Notes under the pieces: generated by a model | Seen by the model: only the letters and a program-made list of their open reading frames with translations | The model's database searches: none | What the model was told of the DNA's origin: nothing | Program-made: the position numbers and the translations under genes | NCBI GenBank assembly: GCA_963707555.1 | Contig: CAVPQM010000014.1 | Location: forward strand, 248,001 to 312,000 | DNA length: 64,000 nt | Direction: 5' to 3' | DNA from: JAFAFN01 sp963707555 | Lineage (GTDB): Bacteria; Actinomycetota; Acidimicrobiia; Acidimicrobiales; Microtrichaceae | Shown: positions 25,938 through 35,557 of the stretch, one piece after another | How positions within the stretch are numbered: the first letter of the stretch is position 1 | Layout: every line of letters starts with the position of its first letter

Positions 25938-27770
25938 ATGGGATCGCACGACCGTTCGCCGGTGACCGCACTGCTCGAGGGAGTGCTCGAGCGCTACGTC
26001 GACGACGTCGACGGCGCGGTGGCGTCGTACATCCCGGAGCTGGCCGCCGCCGACCCGGACCGTCTCGCCGTCGCGCTCGTGACCGTCGACGGGGCGCGGT
26101 ACGAGGCGGGTGACTCGCTCGATCCGTTCACGATCCAGTCGATCTCGAAGCCGTTCGTCTTCGGCGCGGCACTCGAGGAGCTGGGCGAGGTCGCGGTCCG
26201 TGCCCGTGTGGGTGTCGAGCCGACCGGGGACGCCTTCAACTCGATCACCCTCGACCCCGTTCGGGGCACGCCGTCGAACCCGATGGTCAACGCAGGGGCG
26301 ATCACCTGCTCGGGTCTCGTCGCCGAGACGCATCCGGAGGACCCGACCGGTCACGTGGTCGCGACCCTGTCGGGGTACGCGGGCCGACCGCTCGTCGTCG
26401 ACCACGCCGTCGCGGCGTCCGAGGGGGCGACCGGCCACCGGAACCGGGCGATCGCCCACCTGCTGCGTGGCGCGGACGTGCTGAGGGTCGATCCCGAGGC
26501 AGCGCTGCGCACCTACTTCGAGCAGTGCTCGGTCCTGGTCGACTGCCGTGACCTGGCCGCCATGGCGGCGACGCTCGCCAACGGTGGCGTGAACCCCGTG
26601 ACGGGTGAGCGGGTCGCCTCGGGTGCCACGGTGCGCAACGTGTTGTCGGTCATGGCGACCTGCGGCATGTACGACGGTGCGGGGGAGTGGCTCTACGAGA
26701 TCGGCCTGCCCGCCAAGAGCGGCGTGGCCGGCGGCATCATCGCCGTGCAACCTGGCCAGTTCGGGATCGCGGTGTTCTCGCCTCGTCTGGACGCTCACGG
26801 CAACAGCGCTCGTGGTGTGCAGATCTGCGAGGACCTGTCGACCGAGCTCGACCTGCACGTCGTGCAGTCGGGGTCTCGCCCACCGTCGCCGATCCGATCG
26901 GCGTACACGCTCGCCGACGCCGGTTCGAAGCGTGTCCGCCTTCCCGGGCAGCGGGCGATCCTCAACCAGGCCGGCGGGGTCGCCCTGGTCGTCGAGGTCC
27001 AGGGCGACCTGAACTTCTCGACGGCCGAGATCGTCACCCGCCGGCTCTGCGACGCCGGCGAGGCGCTGCGGATCGCGGTGGTCGACCTGAGTCGCGTCGA
27101 GCACGTGCGAACCCCTGCGGTCGAGCTGCTGCGTTCGCTCGCGCTGCGCTACGAGCAGAGCGGGACGCTCGTCGCGCTGTCCGGAGCGGAGCGGCACCCC
27201 GAGATGTTCGAGCCCGGTCCCGGCATCCCGGTGCCGCCGTACGTGACCTTCGAGGATCTCGACGCCGCACTGGAGTGGGCCGAGGACCTGGTGCTCGAGA
27301 GGGAGGGCGTCGACGGTGACGGCGACGAGCGCGTCGAGCTGCGCGACCACCCCTTCCTGGCAGGCCTGGACGACTCCGACCTCGAGGTCGTCGTCGACCT
27401 GCTCGAGCCCAGGCGCTACGAAGCGGGCGACCTGGTGATGCAGACCGGGACACCGGCGGAAGAGATGCTGCTGCTCACCGAGGGACGTGTGTCGAGCCTG
27501 GTGCCACGCGCCGACGGGACCAGTCGCCGCCTGGCGAGCTTCGGGGGCGGGTCGCTCGTCGGTGAGCTCGCCCTGCTCGGGAACGAGCCCCGCATGGTCG
27601 ACGTGCGCGCCGACACCGACCTGGAGTGCCACGCACTGACCGTCGATGCGATCGTCGCGCTGGGCGCGTTGCGGCCAGAGGCGCGCATCACGCTGTTCGC
27701 GAACATGCTCTGGATCGTGTCGTCGCTCGCCGACACGTTGCGTGACGAGCTCGCCCTGCTCGGCGAGTGA
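25938..27770 (+). CDS. glsA: Glutaminase A with C-terminal STAS and cyclic-nucleotide-binding domains
   Basis: A 610-residue, three-domain protein. Residues ~1-310 form a serine-dependent beta-lactamase-like glutaminase: FTIQSISKPFVF carries the catalytic Ser and Lys, PMVNAGAI the substrate Asn, and SGVAGGIIAV the conserved Gly-rich segment. It converts L-glutamine to glutamate and ammonia. Residues ~335-440 form a STAS domain (ALVVEVQGDLNFSTAEIV). Residues ~455-600 form a CRP-type cNMP-binding domain (FGGGSLVGELALLG). Single-domain glutaminases have ~310 residues, so activity is probably regulated. A class III cyclase gene lies 1.3 kb downstream on the other strand. Confidence 0.93.
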   Translation: MGSHDRSPVTALLEGVLERYVDDVDGAVASYIPELAAADPDRLAVALVTVDGARYEAGDSLDPFTIQSISKPFVFGAALEELGEVAVRARVGVEPTGDAFNSITLDPVRGTPSNPMVNAGAITCSGLVAETHPEDPTGHVVATLSGYAGRPLVVDHAVAASEGATGHRNRAIAHLLRGADVLRVDPEAALRTYFEQCSVLVDCRDLAAMAATLANGGVNPVTGERVASGATVRNVLSVMATCGMYDGAGEWLYEIGLPAKSGVAGGIIAVQPGQFGIAVFSPRLDAHGNSARGVQICEDLSTELDLHVVQSGSRPPSPIRSAYTLADAGSKRVRLPGQRAILNQAGGVALVVEVQGDLNFSTAEIVTRRLCDAGEALRIAVVDLSRVEHVRTPAVELLRSLALRYEQSGTLVALSGAERHPEMFEPGPGIPVPPYVTFEDLDAALEWAEDLVLEREGVDGDGDERVELRDHPFLAGLDDSDLEVVVDLLEPRRYEAGDLVMQTGTPAEEMLLLTEGRVSSLVPRADGTSRRLASFGGGSLVGELALLGNEPRMVDVRADTDLECHALTVDAIVALGALRPEARITLFANMLWIVSSLADTLRDELALLGE

Positions 27771-27821
27771 GACGCGACGCAGTGGTGATCAGCGTCGTGC
27801 TCGCGACGTCGACCGGTGCCG

Positions 27822-28283
27822 TCAGTCGTCGGCGCCGGGGCCGATCACCACGACCGGGCAGGGGGCGTTGCGGACGACGTGGTCCGACACCGAGCCGAGC
27901 ACGGCTCGCTTGATGCCGCCGCGTCCCCGTGAACCGATCACGATCGAGGTGGCGTCCAGCTCCTCGGCGAGGTTGCAGATGACCTGCCCGGCGTGACCGC
28001 TGAGCACCCGGGTGCTCGCGCCGGAGAGCCCGAGCGCTTCGACGGCCTGTGCGACGATCTCGGCGCCCTCGGCCAGCTGGTCCTCGCGCAGGTCGTCGAG
28101 GGTCTCGGGCGAGACGGTGCCACCGGCGAAGCCCGAGGTGCCCGTGACCAGCGACGCATCGGCGAGCTCGATGACCGTGGCGACCACCACGGAGTCCGCG
28201 TCGCGGAGCACCTCGAGACCCGAGCGAGCCGCCTGGATCGAGAGGTCGGATCCGTCGATGCACAAGATGGTGGTGGTTGCCAT
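27822..28283 (-). CDS. Universal stress protein (UspA family)
   Basis: A 153-residue single-domain Usp. It starts ILCIDGSDLSIQAA and ends with the ATP-binding signature VIGSRGRGGIKRAVLGSVSDHVVRNAPCPVVVIG (G-2x-G-9x-GS). ATP-binding Usps are associated with stress and persistence responses. It stands alone, convergent with the glutaminase gene. Confidence 0.9.
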   Translation of the reverse strand: MATTTILCIDGSDLSIQAARSGLEVLRDADSVVVATVIELADASLVTGTSGFAGGTVSPETLDDLREDQLAEGAEIVAQAVEALGLSGASTRVLSGHAGQVICNLAEELDATSIVIGSRGRGGIKRAVLGSVSDHVVRNAPCPVVVIGPGADD

Positions 28284-28334
28284 GTGCGGAAGTCTGGCAG
28301 ATCCCCTGCGTCAGGTGGCGATCCGCGCTGGCGC

Positions 28335-29006
28335 TCAGTGCTCCGGGATGCGCCAGTCGACGGCGCCACGCCCGGCTGCCTCGAGCGCCGCGTCGGCACG
28401 CGAGAACGGGCGGCTCCCGAAGAAGCCGCGGTGCGCGGACAGCGGTGACGGGTGCGGCGACTCGATGACGGTGTGTCGGGAGGTGTCGACGAGCTGCGCC
28501 TTCTTGCGCGCCGCGCTGCCCCAGAGGATGAACACGACCGGCTCGGGCTGCTCGGCGACGACGCGGATGACCTGGTCGGTGAAGCGCTCCCAGCCGTGGC
28601 CCTGGTGCGAGCCGGCCTGGTGGGCGCGCACCGTGAGCGTGGTGTTCAACAGCAGCACGCCGTGGCGCGCCCACGACGTCAGGTCACCGTGGGACGGCCG
28701 ATCGATGCCGAGGTCCGAGGCGAGCTCCTTGTGGATGTTCTGCAGCGACGGCGGGATGCGGACCCCGTCGCGGACCGAGAAGCACAGACCGTGCGCCTGG
28801 CCGGGACCGTGGTACGGGTCCTGTCCGAGGATCAGGACCTTGACCTGCGACAACGGCGTCAGGTGCAGCGCGGCGAACACCTCGTCGTGCGGCGGGTACA
28901 CGTCGTGGGCCGAGCGCTCAGCGCGCACGAAGTCCTGCAGCTCGCTCCAGTAGGACTGCTCGAACTCGTCCCGGAGCACCGGGTTCCAGTCGGTTCCGGG
29001 CACCAT
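28335..29006 (-). CDS. ung: Uracil-DNA glycosylase, family 1
   Basis: A 223-residue Ung. The catalytic water-activating Asp is in LILGQDPYHGPGQAHGLCFSV (D63), followed by PPSLQNIHKEL, GVLLLNTTLTVR and the C-terminal HPSPLSAHRGFFGSRPFS with the catalytic His. It removes uracil from DNA as the first step of base-excision repair. ATG 29006 is preceded by TAACGT and 7 nt, a leaderless arrangement, which rules out the longer frame. Confidence 0.94.
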   Translation of the reverse strand: MVPGTDWNPVLRDEFEQSYWSELQDFVRAERSAHDVYPPHDEVFAALHLTPLSQVKVLILGQDPYHGPGQAHGLCFSVRDGVRIPPSLQNIHKELASDLGIDRPSHGDLTSWARHGVLLLNTTLTVRAHQAGSHQGHGWERFTDQVIRVVAEQPEPVVFILWGSAARKKAQLVDTSRHTVIESPHPSPLSAHRGFFGSRPFSRADAALEAAGRGAVDWRIPEH

Positions 29007-29032
29007 CGGGCGGACGTTAGCGGCGGGACGGG

Positions 29033-30067
29033 TCAGCCGAGGCGCCACACGTCGGGGCGTTCCTGGATGTCGCGGACCCGCTTGCGTCCCTTGTGCACGG
29101 CGTCGGGGACGAGCTCCGCCCCGTCGCCGGCGAGCAGCGCGACGCCCGGCTTCGCCTTCTCGACCAGGCGTGCCGCCAGGTTCACCGTCGCTCCGTACCA
29201 GTCGCCGTCGCGGCTCAGCAGTGGGCCGAACGCGAGGCCCGCACGGGCGGTGCCGAGCACGTCGTCGGCGCTGACCTGCTCGATCAGCCCGCTCGCGACC
29301 GCCGCCGCGCCCACCAGGTCGGGGCAGATGAACATGACTTCGTCGCCGATGTACTTCACGACCCGGCCGTGGTGCGCCGTGGTCAGCTCGACCGCCCACT
29401 CCTCGAAGCGCGTGAGGGCGTCGGACATGACCTCGCTGCCGAGGCGTTCGGTCGACTTCGTCGAGCCTTCGAGGTCGACGAAGCCGACGGCGTACCAGAC
29501 GGGTTGGCCCGGGTCGCCGGTCAGACGCTCGATCGCCTGGTCGAACTGGAGCTTGGCGACGATCTGCAACGCCATCGGCACGATCAGGAACGACTCCAGC
29601 GCGTCGAACGACGCGATCGTGTAGGCGTCGCGGCCGAGCTCCTCGCCGTTGGTTCCGTCCTCGGTGAGGGTCCGGGCGAAGACCGACAGCGAGCCCTCGG
29701 CCACCGTCGCCAGCGCCCCGCCCAGCACCCGGACGAACTGCAGCACCGGCTCCGCGCCGTAGAGCGCCATGCCCTGGGCGAAGCCGCGGAACGCCTCGAC
29801 CTCCTGGACACGGCACACGGGTTCGTCGCCGGGGTCCGGCAGCCCGAGCAGCATGCGGGCTCGTCGACAGATCTCGAGGTCGAGGCCGGACCGCTCGGCG
29901 AGTTCGTCGATGGTGATGCGCTCGTCGTCGCCCCAGAGCAGCTTCTCGCGCAGCAGCGCTCGGGCGCGGTCGCCGTCGACGTCCGACACGTCGTCGGGCG
30001 GCACACCTGCCAGCATCAGGCGCAGCTTGATCTGGTTCTGCAGCGCCTCCTCGGCATCCTCGACCAT
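29033..30067 (-). CDS. Class III adenylate/guanylate cyclase with N-terminal helical regulatory domain
   Basis: A 344-residue protein. The C-terminal ~170 residues form a class III cyclase domain: metal-binding Asp residues in AVGFVDLEGSTKSTERLG and KYIGDEVMFICP, a Lys just before GDE that fits adenine recognition, and transition-state Asn/Arg in YGATVNLAARLVE. The N-terminal part (about 1-170, with ITIDELAERSGLDLEICRRAR) is a helical domain typical of actinobacterial cyclases. It has no membrane segment. cAMP production would suit the cNMP-binding domain on the nearby glutaminase (inference). ATG follows TAGGTT with 6 nt spacing. Confidence 0.9.
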   Translation of the reverse strand: MVEDAEEALQNQIKLRLMLAGVPPDDVSDVDGDRARALLREKLLWGDDERITIDELAERSGLDLEICRRARMLLGLPDPGDEPVCRVQEVEAFRGFAQGMALYGAEPVLQFVRVLGGALATVAEGSLSVFARTLTEDGTNGEELGRDAYTIASFDALESFLIVPMALQIVAKLQFDQAIERLTGDPGQPVWYAVGFVDLEGSTKSTERLGSEVMSDALTRFEEWAVELTTAHHGRVVKYIGDEVMFICPDLVGAAAVASGLIEQVSADDVLGTARAGLAFGPLLSRDGDWYGATVNLAARLVEKAKPGVALLAGDGAELVPDAVHKGRKRVRDIQERPDVWRLG

Positions 30068-30179
30068 GCCGGCAACCTACCGGTCGCCGTCGGGTGACCG
30101 GCCGACGGGCGCCGCCGCCGGTGGCGCCGGGTCGATGGCCCTACAGTGAACGCGGGGTTGCGAGCAGGGGGTCATCGCA

Positions 30180-31767
30180 GTGGATCGTCGTCAGTTCCTG
30201 GGAGCACTCGCGGTGGCGGGTGTGACCGCTGCCTGCGCCGGTGGTGGCGACGACGGCGACGACGCTGCGGGGACGACCACGTCGGTCACTCCGGCGACTC
30301 CCGCGGACGCCGCGCTGCCGCCCGGAGCGTTCGCCCTCGGTGTCGCCAGTGGGGACCCGCTCACCGACCGGGTGATGCTCTGGACCCGACTGGCGTCGGA
30401 TCCACTCGTCGAGGGCGGCGGCTCTCCCGAGGGTGACGTCGAGGTCGCGTTCGACGTGGCGATCGACGCCGACTTCGCCGACCTGGTCGTGTCGGGGGTG
30501 GCGACCGCGACCGACGACCTCGGTCACTCGGTGCACGTGGACGTCAGCGGGCTCGAACCGGACACCTGGTACCACTACCGGTTCCGCGCCGGCGACCAGA
30601 CCTCGCCGGTGGGCCGCACCCGGACGTTCCCCGCAGCAGGGGAGTCGCCCGAGCAGTTCCGCTTCGTGTTCGCCTCGTGCCAGGACCTGCAGTGGGGCGA
30701 GTACGGCGCCTGGGGGCGCGCTGCCGAGCTGAGCGACGTCGACGCGGTGGTGTTCCTCGGCGACTACGTCTACGAGCTCAACCTGGGCGACCTGTCGCCG
30801 GACCGGAGCGCCCGGCGGGCCTGGGCCGGTCCGGAGCCGGAGACGGTCGTCGACTACCGCCGCCGGTACGCCCAGACCAAGGCCGATCTCCAGTTGCAGG
30901 CCGCCCACGAGATGGCGCCGTGGATCGTGACCTTCGACGACCACGAGGTGTCGAACAACTACGCCGGCGACGTCGGCCAGGCCGACATCGACCAACCCGC
31001 GAGCAGGGACCGTCGACTGGCCGCGTACCAGGCCTGGTACGAGCACACTCCGATCCGGCTCGACCCCCTGCCGACCGAGTTCGCCGAGCTCGACGTGCAC
31101 CGCAGCTTCGACTTCGGTGACCTGGCCAGGGTCTACGCGATCGAGACCCGTCAGCGAGCGGATGTGCCGGCCTGTCGGACCGACGGCAGCCTCGTCTCGG
31201 ACGAGGGCCCCCTGTGCGAGGCCGCCGAGGACGAGGCGCGCTCCAACCTGGGTGCCGACCAGGAGCAGTGGCTGGTCGACGCGCTCGCGGACTCAGCGAC
31301 GACGTGGAACGTGCTCGCGAACCCCATCATGCTGGCCGGGTTGAACCTGGGAACGGCCGCGGAGCCGTCGTTCACCCGGGACGCGTGGGACGGCTACCCC
31401 GCAGCGCGGCGCCGACTGCTCGAGCGCGATCCAGGACAGCGGGGTGTCGAACCCGGTCACGGTGACAGGGGACTGGCATGCCAGCTTCGTGCTCGACGTC
31501 GCAGCCGTTCCGGGAGGTCCGGCGATCATGCCGGAGTTCCTGGCGAGCTCGATCAGCACGGTGCTGTTCTCCACCGACTACCGGGCCGAGAACCCCCACG
31601 TCCGGTACTTCGTCGCCGAGCACGGCTACGGCCTGGTGACGATCACCCCGGAGCAGTTCCGCTGCGAGTTCCAGTACGTCGACGACGTCTGGAACCCCGA
31701 CGCTCCGATCTCGCACAGCGATGCGTGGGTGGTGCGCGACGGCGAACACGTCGCCGAGCCCGCGTAG
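30180..31767 (+). pseudogene. PhoD-like alkaline phosphatase/phosphodiesterase, Tat/lipoprotein signal, single frameshift
   Basis: GTG 30180 with an AGGGGG site. The N-terminus DRRQFLGALAVAGVTAACAGG has twin Arg and a lipobox-like Cys, so export through Tat to the cell surface is likely. PhoD domain segments: FALGVASGDPLTDRVMLWTR, FVFASCQDLQWG, VFLGDYVYE, TFDDHEVSNNYAGD, WNVLANPIMLAG. At about 31424-31431 (GAGCGCGATCC) one extra base moves the frame; homology continues as VSNPVTVTGDWHASF to the stop at 31767. Without it the protein has ~528 residues, a usual length. It is an assembly indel or a recent mutation. Confidence 0.82.
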
Positions 31768-31830
31768 CGGCCCCGCCTCACTGTCACACGGCGTGGTCAT
31801 GATGCAGGGGTCGTTCGATCGGAGACCGCC

Positions 31831-33045
31831 GTGCCCGCGCCCCCAGCTCTGTTCCCGTACCTCCTCCTGACCGCCGTCATCGGCCTGCTGGCCGCCGCGG
31901 TGGGTTACGCGGTGGGCCGCGCCCGCAGCGCCGAGCGGGAATCGGTGCTGCGCGAGCGTCTCGCCCGATCCGACTCCCTCGCTCGGACCGACGAGCAGCT
32001 CGTCGAAGCGGTCCGCTCGGTGTCGGCGGCGACCATGGCCGAGCAGTCCGAGCAGCTGCTGCGTCTGGGAGAGAGCCGCAATGCCTCGATCGAGCAGCTC
32101 TCGCGTGCGCACTGGCGTGAACAGGGCGACGCAGTGGTCGGTCGACTCGGTGAGTACGCAGCGCGGCTCGCCCGCCTCGAGGAGCAACGCCAGGGCGAGT
32201 CCGCCGTGTTGCGCCAGGCGCTCGACGAGCTGCGTCGCTCCAACGAAGAGGTCCGGACCGAGGCGAGGGGCCTGGCATCCGCCATGCGCGACAACAAGGT
32301 GCGCGGTGCCTGGGGCGAGCTGCAGCTCCGCCGCGTGCTCGAGCAGTCGGGCATGGAACCGCACTGCGACTTCCTCGAACAACGCGGCGTGCGCGGCGGG
32401 TCGCTGCGTCCCGACGTGGTGGTGCGCCTGCCCAACGACCGCTGCGTCGTGATCGACGCCAAGGCCCCGCTCGACAGCTTCCTGCGAGCAGCCAGCTGCG
32501 ACGATCCCCGGGAACGGGCGCAACTGCTGGCCGACCACGCACGCTCGGTCGCCGCCCACGTGGCCGCACTCGCCAGGCGCCGCTACGACGACGCCGTGCC
32601 CGGCTCGGTCGACTTCGTCGTCATGTTCATCCCGGGCGACGGCTACCTGTCCGCGGCCTTCGAGCACCGGCCCGGCCTGTTCGAGGAGGCGGCAGCCCAG
32701 GACGTGATCCTGGCCTCACCCAGCACGCTGCTGGCCTTCCTTCGGGGCATGGCAGTGGGGTGGCGCGAGCGCGTCGTCGCCGACGAGGCCGAGGCGATCG
32801 CCGCGCTGGGCCGTGAGCTGCACGAGCGCGTCGCCGTCTTCGCCGAGCACTTCGTCTCGGTCGGGACCTCGTTGGGCCGGGCGGTCGGCTCCTACAACCG
32901 GGCGATCGGGTCGATGGAGACACGGCTGCTGGTCACCGCCCGGCGCTTCGAGAACCATGCGGCGGGCTCGAGGCGCACGATCCCCCAGGTCGAAGGGATC
33001 GAGGATCTACCCGCCGCGCCCTCGGCGTCCGAGCTCAGCGCCTGA
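31831..33045 (+). CDS. rmuC: RmuC-family DNA recombination protein
   Basis: A 404-residue protein with one N-terminal transmembrane helix (YLLLTAVIGLLAAAVGYAVG), an Arg/Glu-rich coiled coil (about 30-150) and the RmuC nuclease-like domain (VRGAWGELQLRRVLEQSGM, LPNDRCVVIDAKAPLDSF, VDFVVMFIPGDGYLSAAFE). RmuC proteins limit inverted-repeat rearrangements; the domain resembles restriction-endonuclease-fold nucleases (D-x-K in IDAKAP). GTG 31831. Confidence 0.9.
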   Translation: MPAPPALFPYLLLTAVIGLLAAAVGYAVGRARSAERESVLRERLARSDSLARTDEQLVEAVRSVSAATMAEQSEQLLRLGESRNASIEQLSRAHWREQGDAVVGRLGEYAARLARLEEQRQGESAVLRQALDELRRSNEEVRTEARGLASAMRDNKVRGAWGELQLRRVLEQSGMEPHCDFLEQRGVRGGSLRPDVVVRLPNDRCVVIDAKAPLDSFLRAASCDDPRERAQLLADHARSVAAHVAALARRRYDDAVPGSVDFVVMFIPGDGYLSAAFEHRPGLFEEAAAQDVILASPSTLLAFLRGMAVGWRERVVADEAEAIAALGRELHERVAVFAEHFVSVGTSLGRAVGSYNRAIGSMETRLLVTARRFENHAAGSRRTIPQVEGIEDLPAAPSASELSA

Positions 33046-33157
33046 CCGCCCCGTCCACCGGAGCGCCCGGCTCCACCACACACGCCGGACCGGACTCGAT
33101 GCGGTGACTGCGATGCGTGTCAGATGTCGTTCATCGGATCGTGGGGGAGTGGCGGAC

Positions 33158-34076
33158 TCACCAGTCGATCTCGTCGCAGCCCGTGTGGCTCGCGGGCTCG
33201 ACCTGCAGGGTGGCGTGGCCGATGCCGTGGCGTCGGGTGAGGATCGACCGGGCGTCGTCGAGCACGGCGTGTCCGTCGGTGCCGTCGGTGGTCATCAGGT
33301 GCGCGGTGAGCACGTCCATCTCCGAGGTCAGCGTCCAGACGTGCAGGTCGTGCACGTCGACCACACCCGGAATGGCCGACAGGTCCGAGGTGATCAGTGC
33401 CAGGTCGGTGCCGGCCGGCGCCTCCTGCAGCAGGATGCGCAGGGCCTCCCGTCCCAGGCGGTAGGCCCTGGGAAGGATGAACACGCCGATGGCGGCACCG
33501 ATGACGGGGTCCACCCAGGTCCAGCCCAACGTCATGATCACCGAGCGCGCCGACGACCACGCCGATCGAACCGAGCATGTCGGCCACCACCTCGAGGTAG
33601 GCGCCCTCGATGTTGATCGACTCCTCGGCTCCCTGGCGCAGCAGCAGGAACACCACGATGTTCACGACCAGGCCGAGCACACCGACGACGAGCACCGGGC
33701 CCGCCGCGACCTCGGCAGGTTCGCGCAGTCGTTCGACCGCCTCGTAGAGCACGTAACCGGCGACGCCGAAGAGCAGCACGGCGTTGGCGAGCGCCGCGAG
33801 GATCTCGAGCCGGTACAGGCCGAAGGTCCGGCTCGTTCGCTCGTTCGCCCGGGACGCCAGACGGATGGCTGCGAGCGCCATCGCCAGCCCCAGCGCGTCG
33901 GTCGCCATGTGCCCGGCATCGGAGAGCAGGGCGAGTGATTCGGTGAGCAGTCCGGTGACGACCTGGACGACCAGGAACGCCACGATCAGCGCGAGGCCGA
34001 TCGTCAGCGCTCGGGCATGTCGGGCTCCCGCTCGACCGGCTGCGACGCCGTGGTGGTGGGAGTGGTCATGGGCCAT
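33158..34076 (-). pseudogene. Cation diffusion facilitator (CzcD/ZitB-like) with one frameshift
   Basis: Begins MAHDHSHHHG (His-rich metal loop). TM2 has SDAGHMATDALGLAMALAAI, and the TM5 region has YLEVVADMLGSIGVVVGAL. The frame breaks at about 33541-33545, just after GATCA on the plus strand; removing one base restores VIMTLGWTWVDPVIGAAIGVFILPRAY and the C-terminal cytosolic domain (VHDLHVWTLTSEMDVLTAHL). The repaired length is ~305 residues, normal for CDF. It would export Zn2+ or similar ions by proton antiport. Start ATG 34076 follows TACCAT by 7 nt. Confidence 0.82.
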
Positions 34077-34141
34077 GGCCCCGATGGTACGGCCTCCCCA
34101 CCCAAATGAGAACTATTGAGAATGGGAATCTCGTCGAGCGT

Positions 34142-35482
34142 TCAGGTCGCGCTCGCCGCCCGCGTCGTCGATACCGGCTTCTTCGCAGCGGCGGCCTTGG
34201 CCGCTGTCGTCGTCGCAGCGGGACGCTTCGCCGGTCCCTTCTTCGCTGGCGCCTTCTTCGCAGCGGCCCTCTTCGCTGGCGCCTTCTTCGCAGCGGGACG
34301 CTTCGCCGGCGCCTTCTTCGTCGGTGATCGCCTCTCGGTGGAGGTGATCGTCATCGGCGCGGCATCCTCGTCGATCGGGCCGAGGGCGTCGGCGGCGCGA
34401 CGAGTCCGTCGAGCGACCTCGGTGCGGTCGCTCGAGGCCTTCGTGACCTGGATGCGCACGAACTCGCCCATGTCGCGGTAGACCCGCCGACTGTGATCCG
34501 CCCACGGCATCAGGATCGGATAGACGTGGAACATGCCCTCGGCCTCTTCGCCGGTGGTCGGCACGCCGGCGGCTTCGAGGTGTTCGAGCAGCAGACGGAT
34601 CGAGTCCCGGAACATCTCGTGGGAGCCCCACGTGAGGAAGACCGGCGGCCAGGTGGTCACGTCCTGGTCGAGCGCTGAGACCGCCGCCGAGGCGGCCGCC
34701 TCGCCGTGCAGGTAGGGCGACGTCGGAATGTTCCACGGCAGGATGTCGTACGGGGCGTTGTCGGTCACCGAGGGGTGGTCGAGGCGCAGGTCGATCTCGG
34801 GCGAGAACAACAGGAGCCCACCGATCTGGGGCAGGTGCTGGGCATGCTCGTGGTAGATCAGCGACGTGGCCAACCCGCCGCCGCCGGAGTCGCCGGCCAC
34901 GAACAGCGTCGCCGGGTCGTAGCCGTCGGCGAGCATCGCCTCGAGCACCGCGACGGCGTCGTGCAAGCCGGCGGGGAACGGGAACTCGGGCGCCAAGCGG
35001 TAGTCCGCGACGAACACCTCGCACTGCGTCACCGCCGCCAGCCGCGCGGTGAAGAACGCGTACATGTTCGGGCTGGTGCCGACGTAGCCGCCGCCGTGCA
35101 GGTAGAGGATGTGGCCGATCGGCTCCTCGTGCTTCGGGCGGTAGCGGATGCCGGGCACACCACCGATCACGTCGTCGATCGCGTCGACGCCCTCGAGCGC
35201 GACGACGGGCTTCATCGCGATCTTCGACAGCCAGTCCAGACCGTGCTCGATCGAGCGGAACTCCTCGATCGGCAGGCTCGAGGAGTAGCCCATGAAGGTC
35301 CGCACGACCTCTCGGGTGACGTTCTGGCCGAGGTTGTGCAGCAACCCCGACGACCCGTGCAGGGGCCGGCGGAACGGCACCCTGATCAGGGCGTTCGCCA
35401 TCTGCTGACCCAGCCCGATCGCGTCGACCGCGGCGATCGGGGGTGCTGCTGTTGCGACTTCGGGGCGTTGCGCCATGACCAT
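34142..35482 (-). CDS. HSL-type alpha/beta hydrolase with lysine/alanine/proline-rich histone-like tail
   Basis: A 446-residue protein. Residues ~1-375 form an esterase of the hormone-sensitive-lipase group: oxyanion motif LYLHGGGYVGTSP, nucleophile elbow VAGDSGGGGLATSL, Asp in EMFRDSI and a C-terminal His. The last ~65 residues are a basic low-complexity tail built from KKAPAK-type repeats, resembling histone H1 and mycobacterial HupB tails. The start is fixed by AGGAGG 9 nt before ATG 35482. The catalytic part suggests acyl-ester hydrolysis; the tail suggests binding to DNA, polyphosphate or another polyanion. Confidence 0.87.
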   Translation of the reverse strand: MVMAQRPEVATAAPPIAAVDAIGLGQQMANALIRVPFRRPLHGSSGLLHNLGQNVTREVVRTFMGYSSSLPIEEFRSIEHGLDWLSKIAMKPVVALEGVDAIDDVIGGVPGIRYRPKHEEPIGHILYLHGGGYVGTSPNMYAFFTARLAAVTQCEVFVADYRLAPEFPFPAGLHDAVAVLEAMLADGYDPATLFVAGDSGGGGLATSLIYHEHAQHLPQIGGLLLFSPEIDLRLDHPSVTDNAPYDILPWNIPTSPYLHGEAAASAAVSALDQDVTTWPPVFLTWGSHEMFRDSIRLLLEHLEAAGVPTTGEEAEGMFHVYPILMPWADHSRRVYRDMGEFVRIQVTKASSDRTEVARRTRRAADALGPIDEDAAPMTITSTERRSPTKKAPAKRPAAKKAPAKRAAAKKAPAKKGPAKRPAATTTAAKAAAAKKPVSTTRAASAT

Positions 35483-35557
35483 CTGGTGGCACCTCCTGAG
35501 CACTCCAGGGTGGCAGAGGATCAGACGAATGCGGTGCGTGGCGACGAGAATGTCGGC

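Noticed and set aside
31424..31431. Programmed ribosomal frameshift in the PhoD-like gene
   Set aside because: No slippery heptamer or stimulatory pseudoknot is evident, and the same kind of +1 change appears in three unrelated genes, which favours sequence error or mutation.
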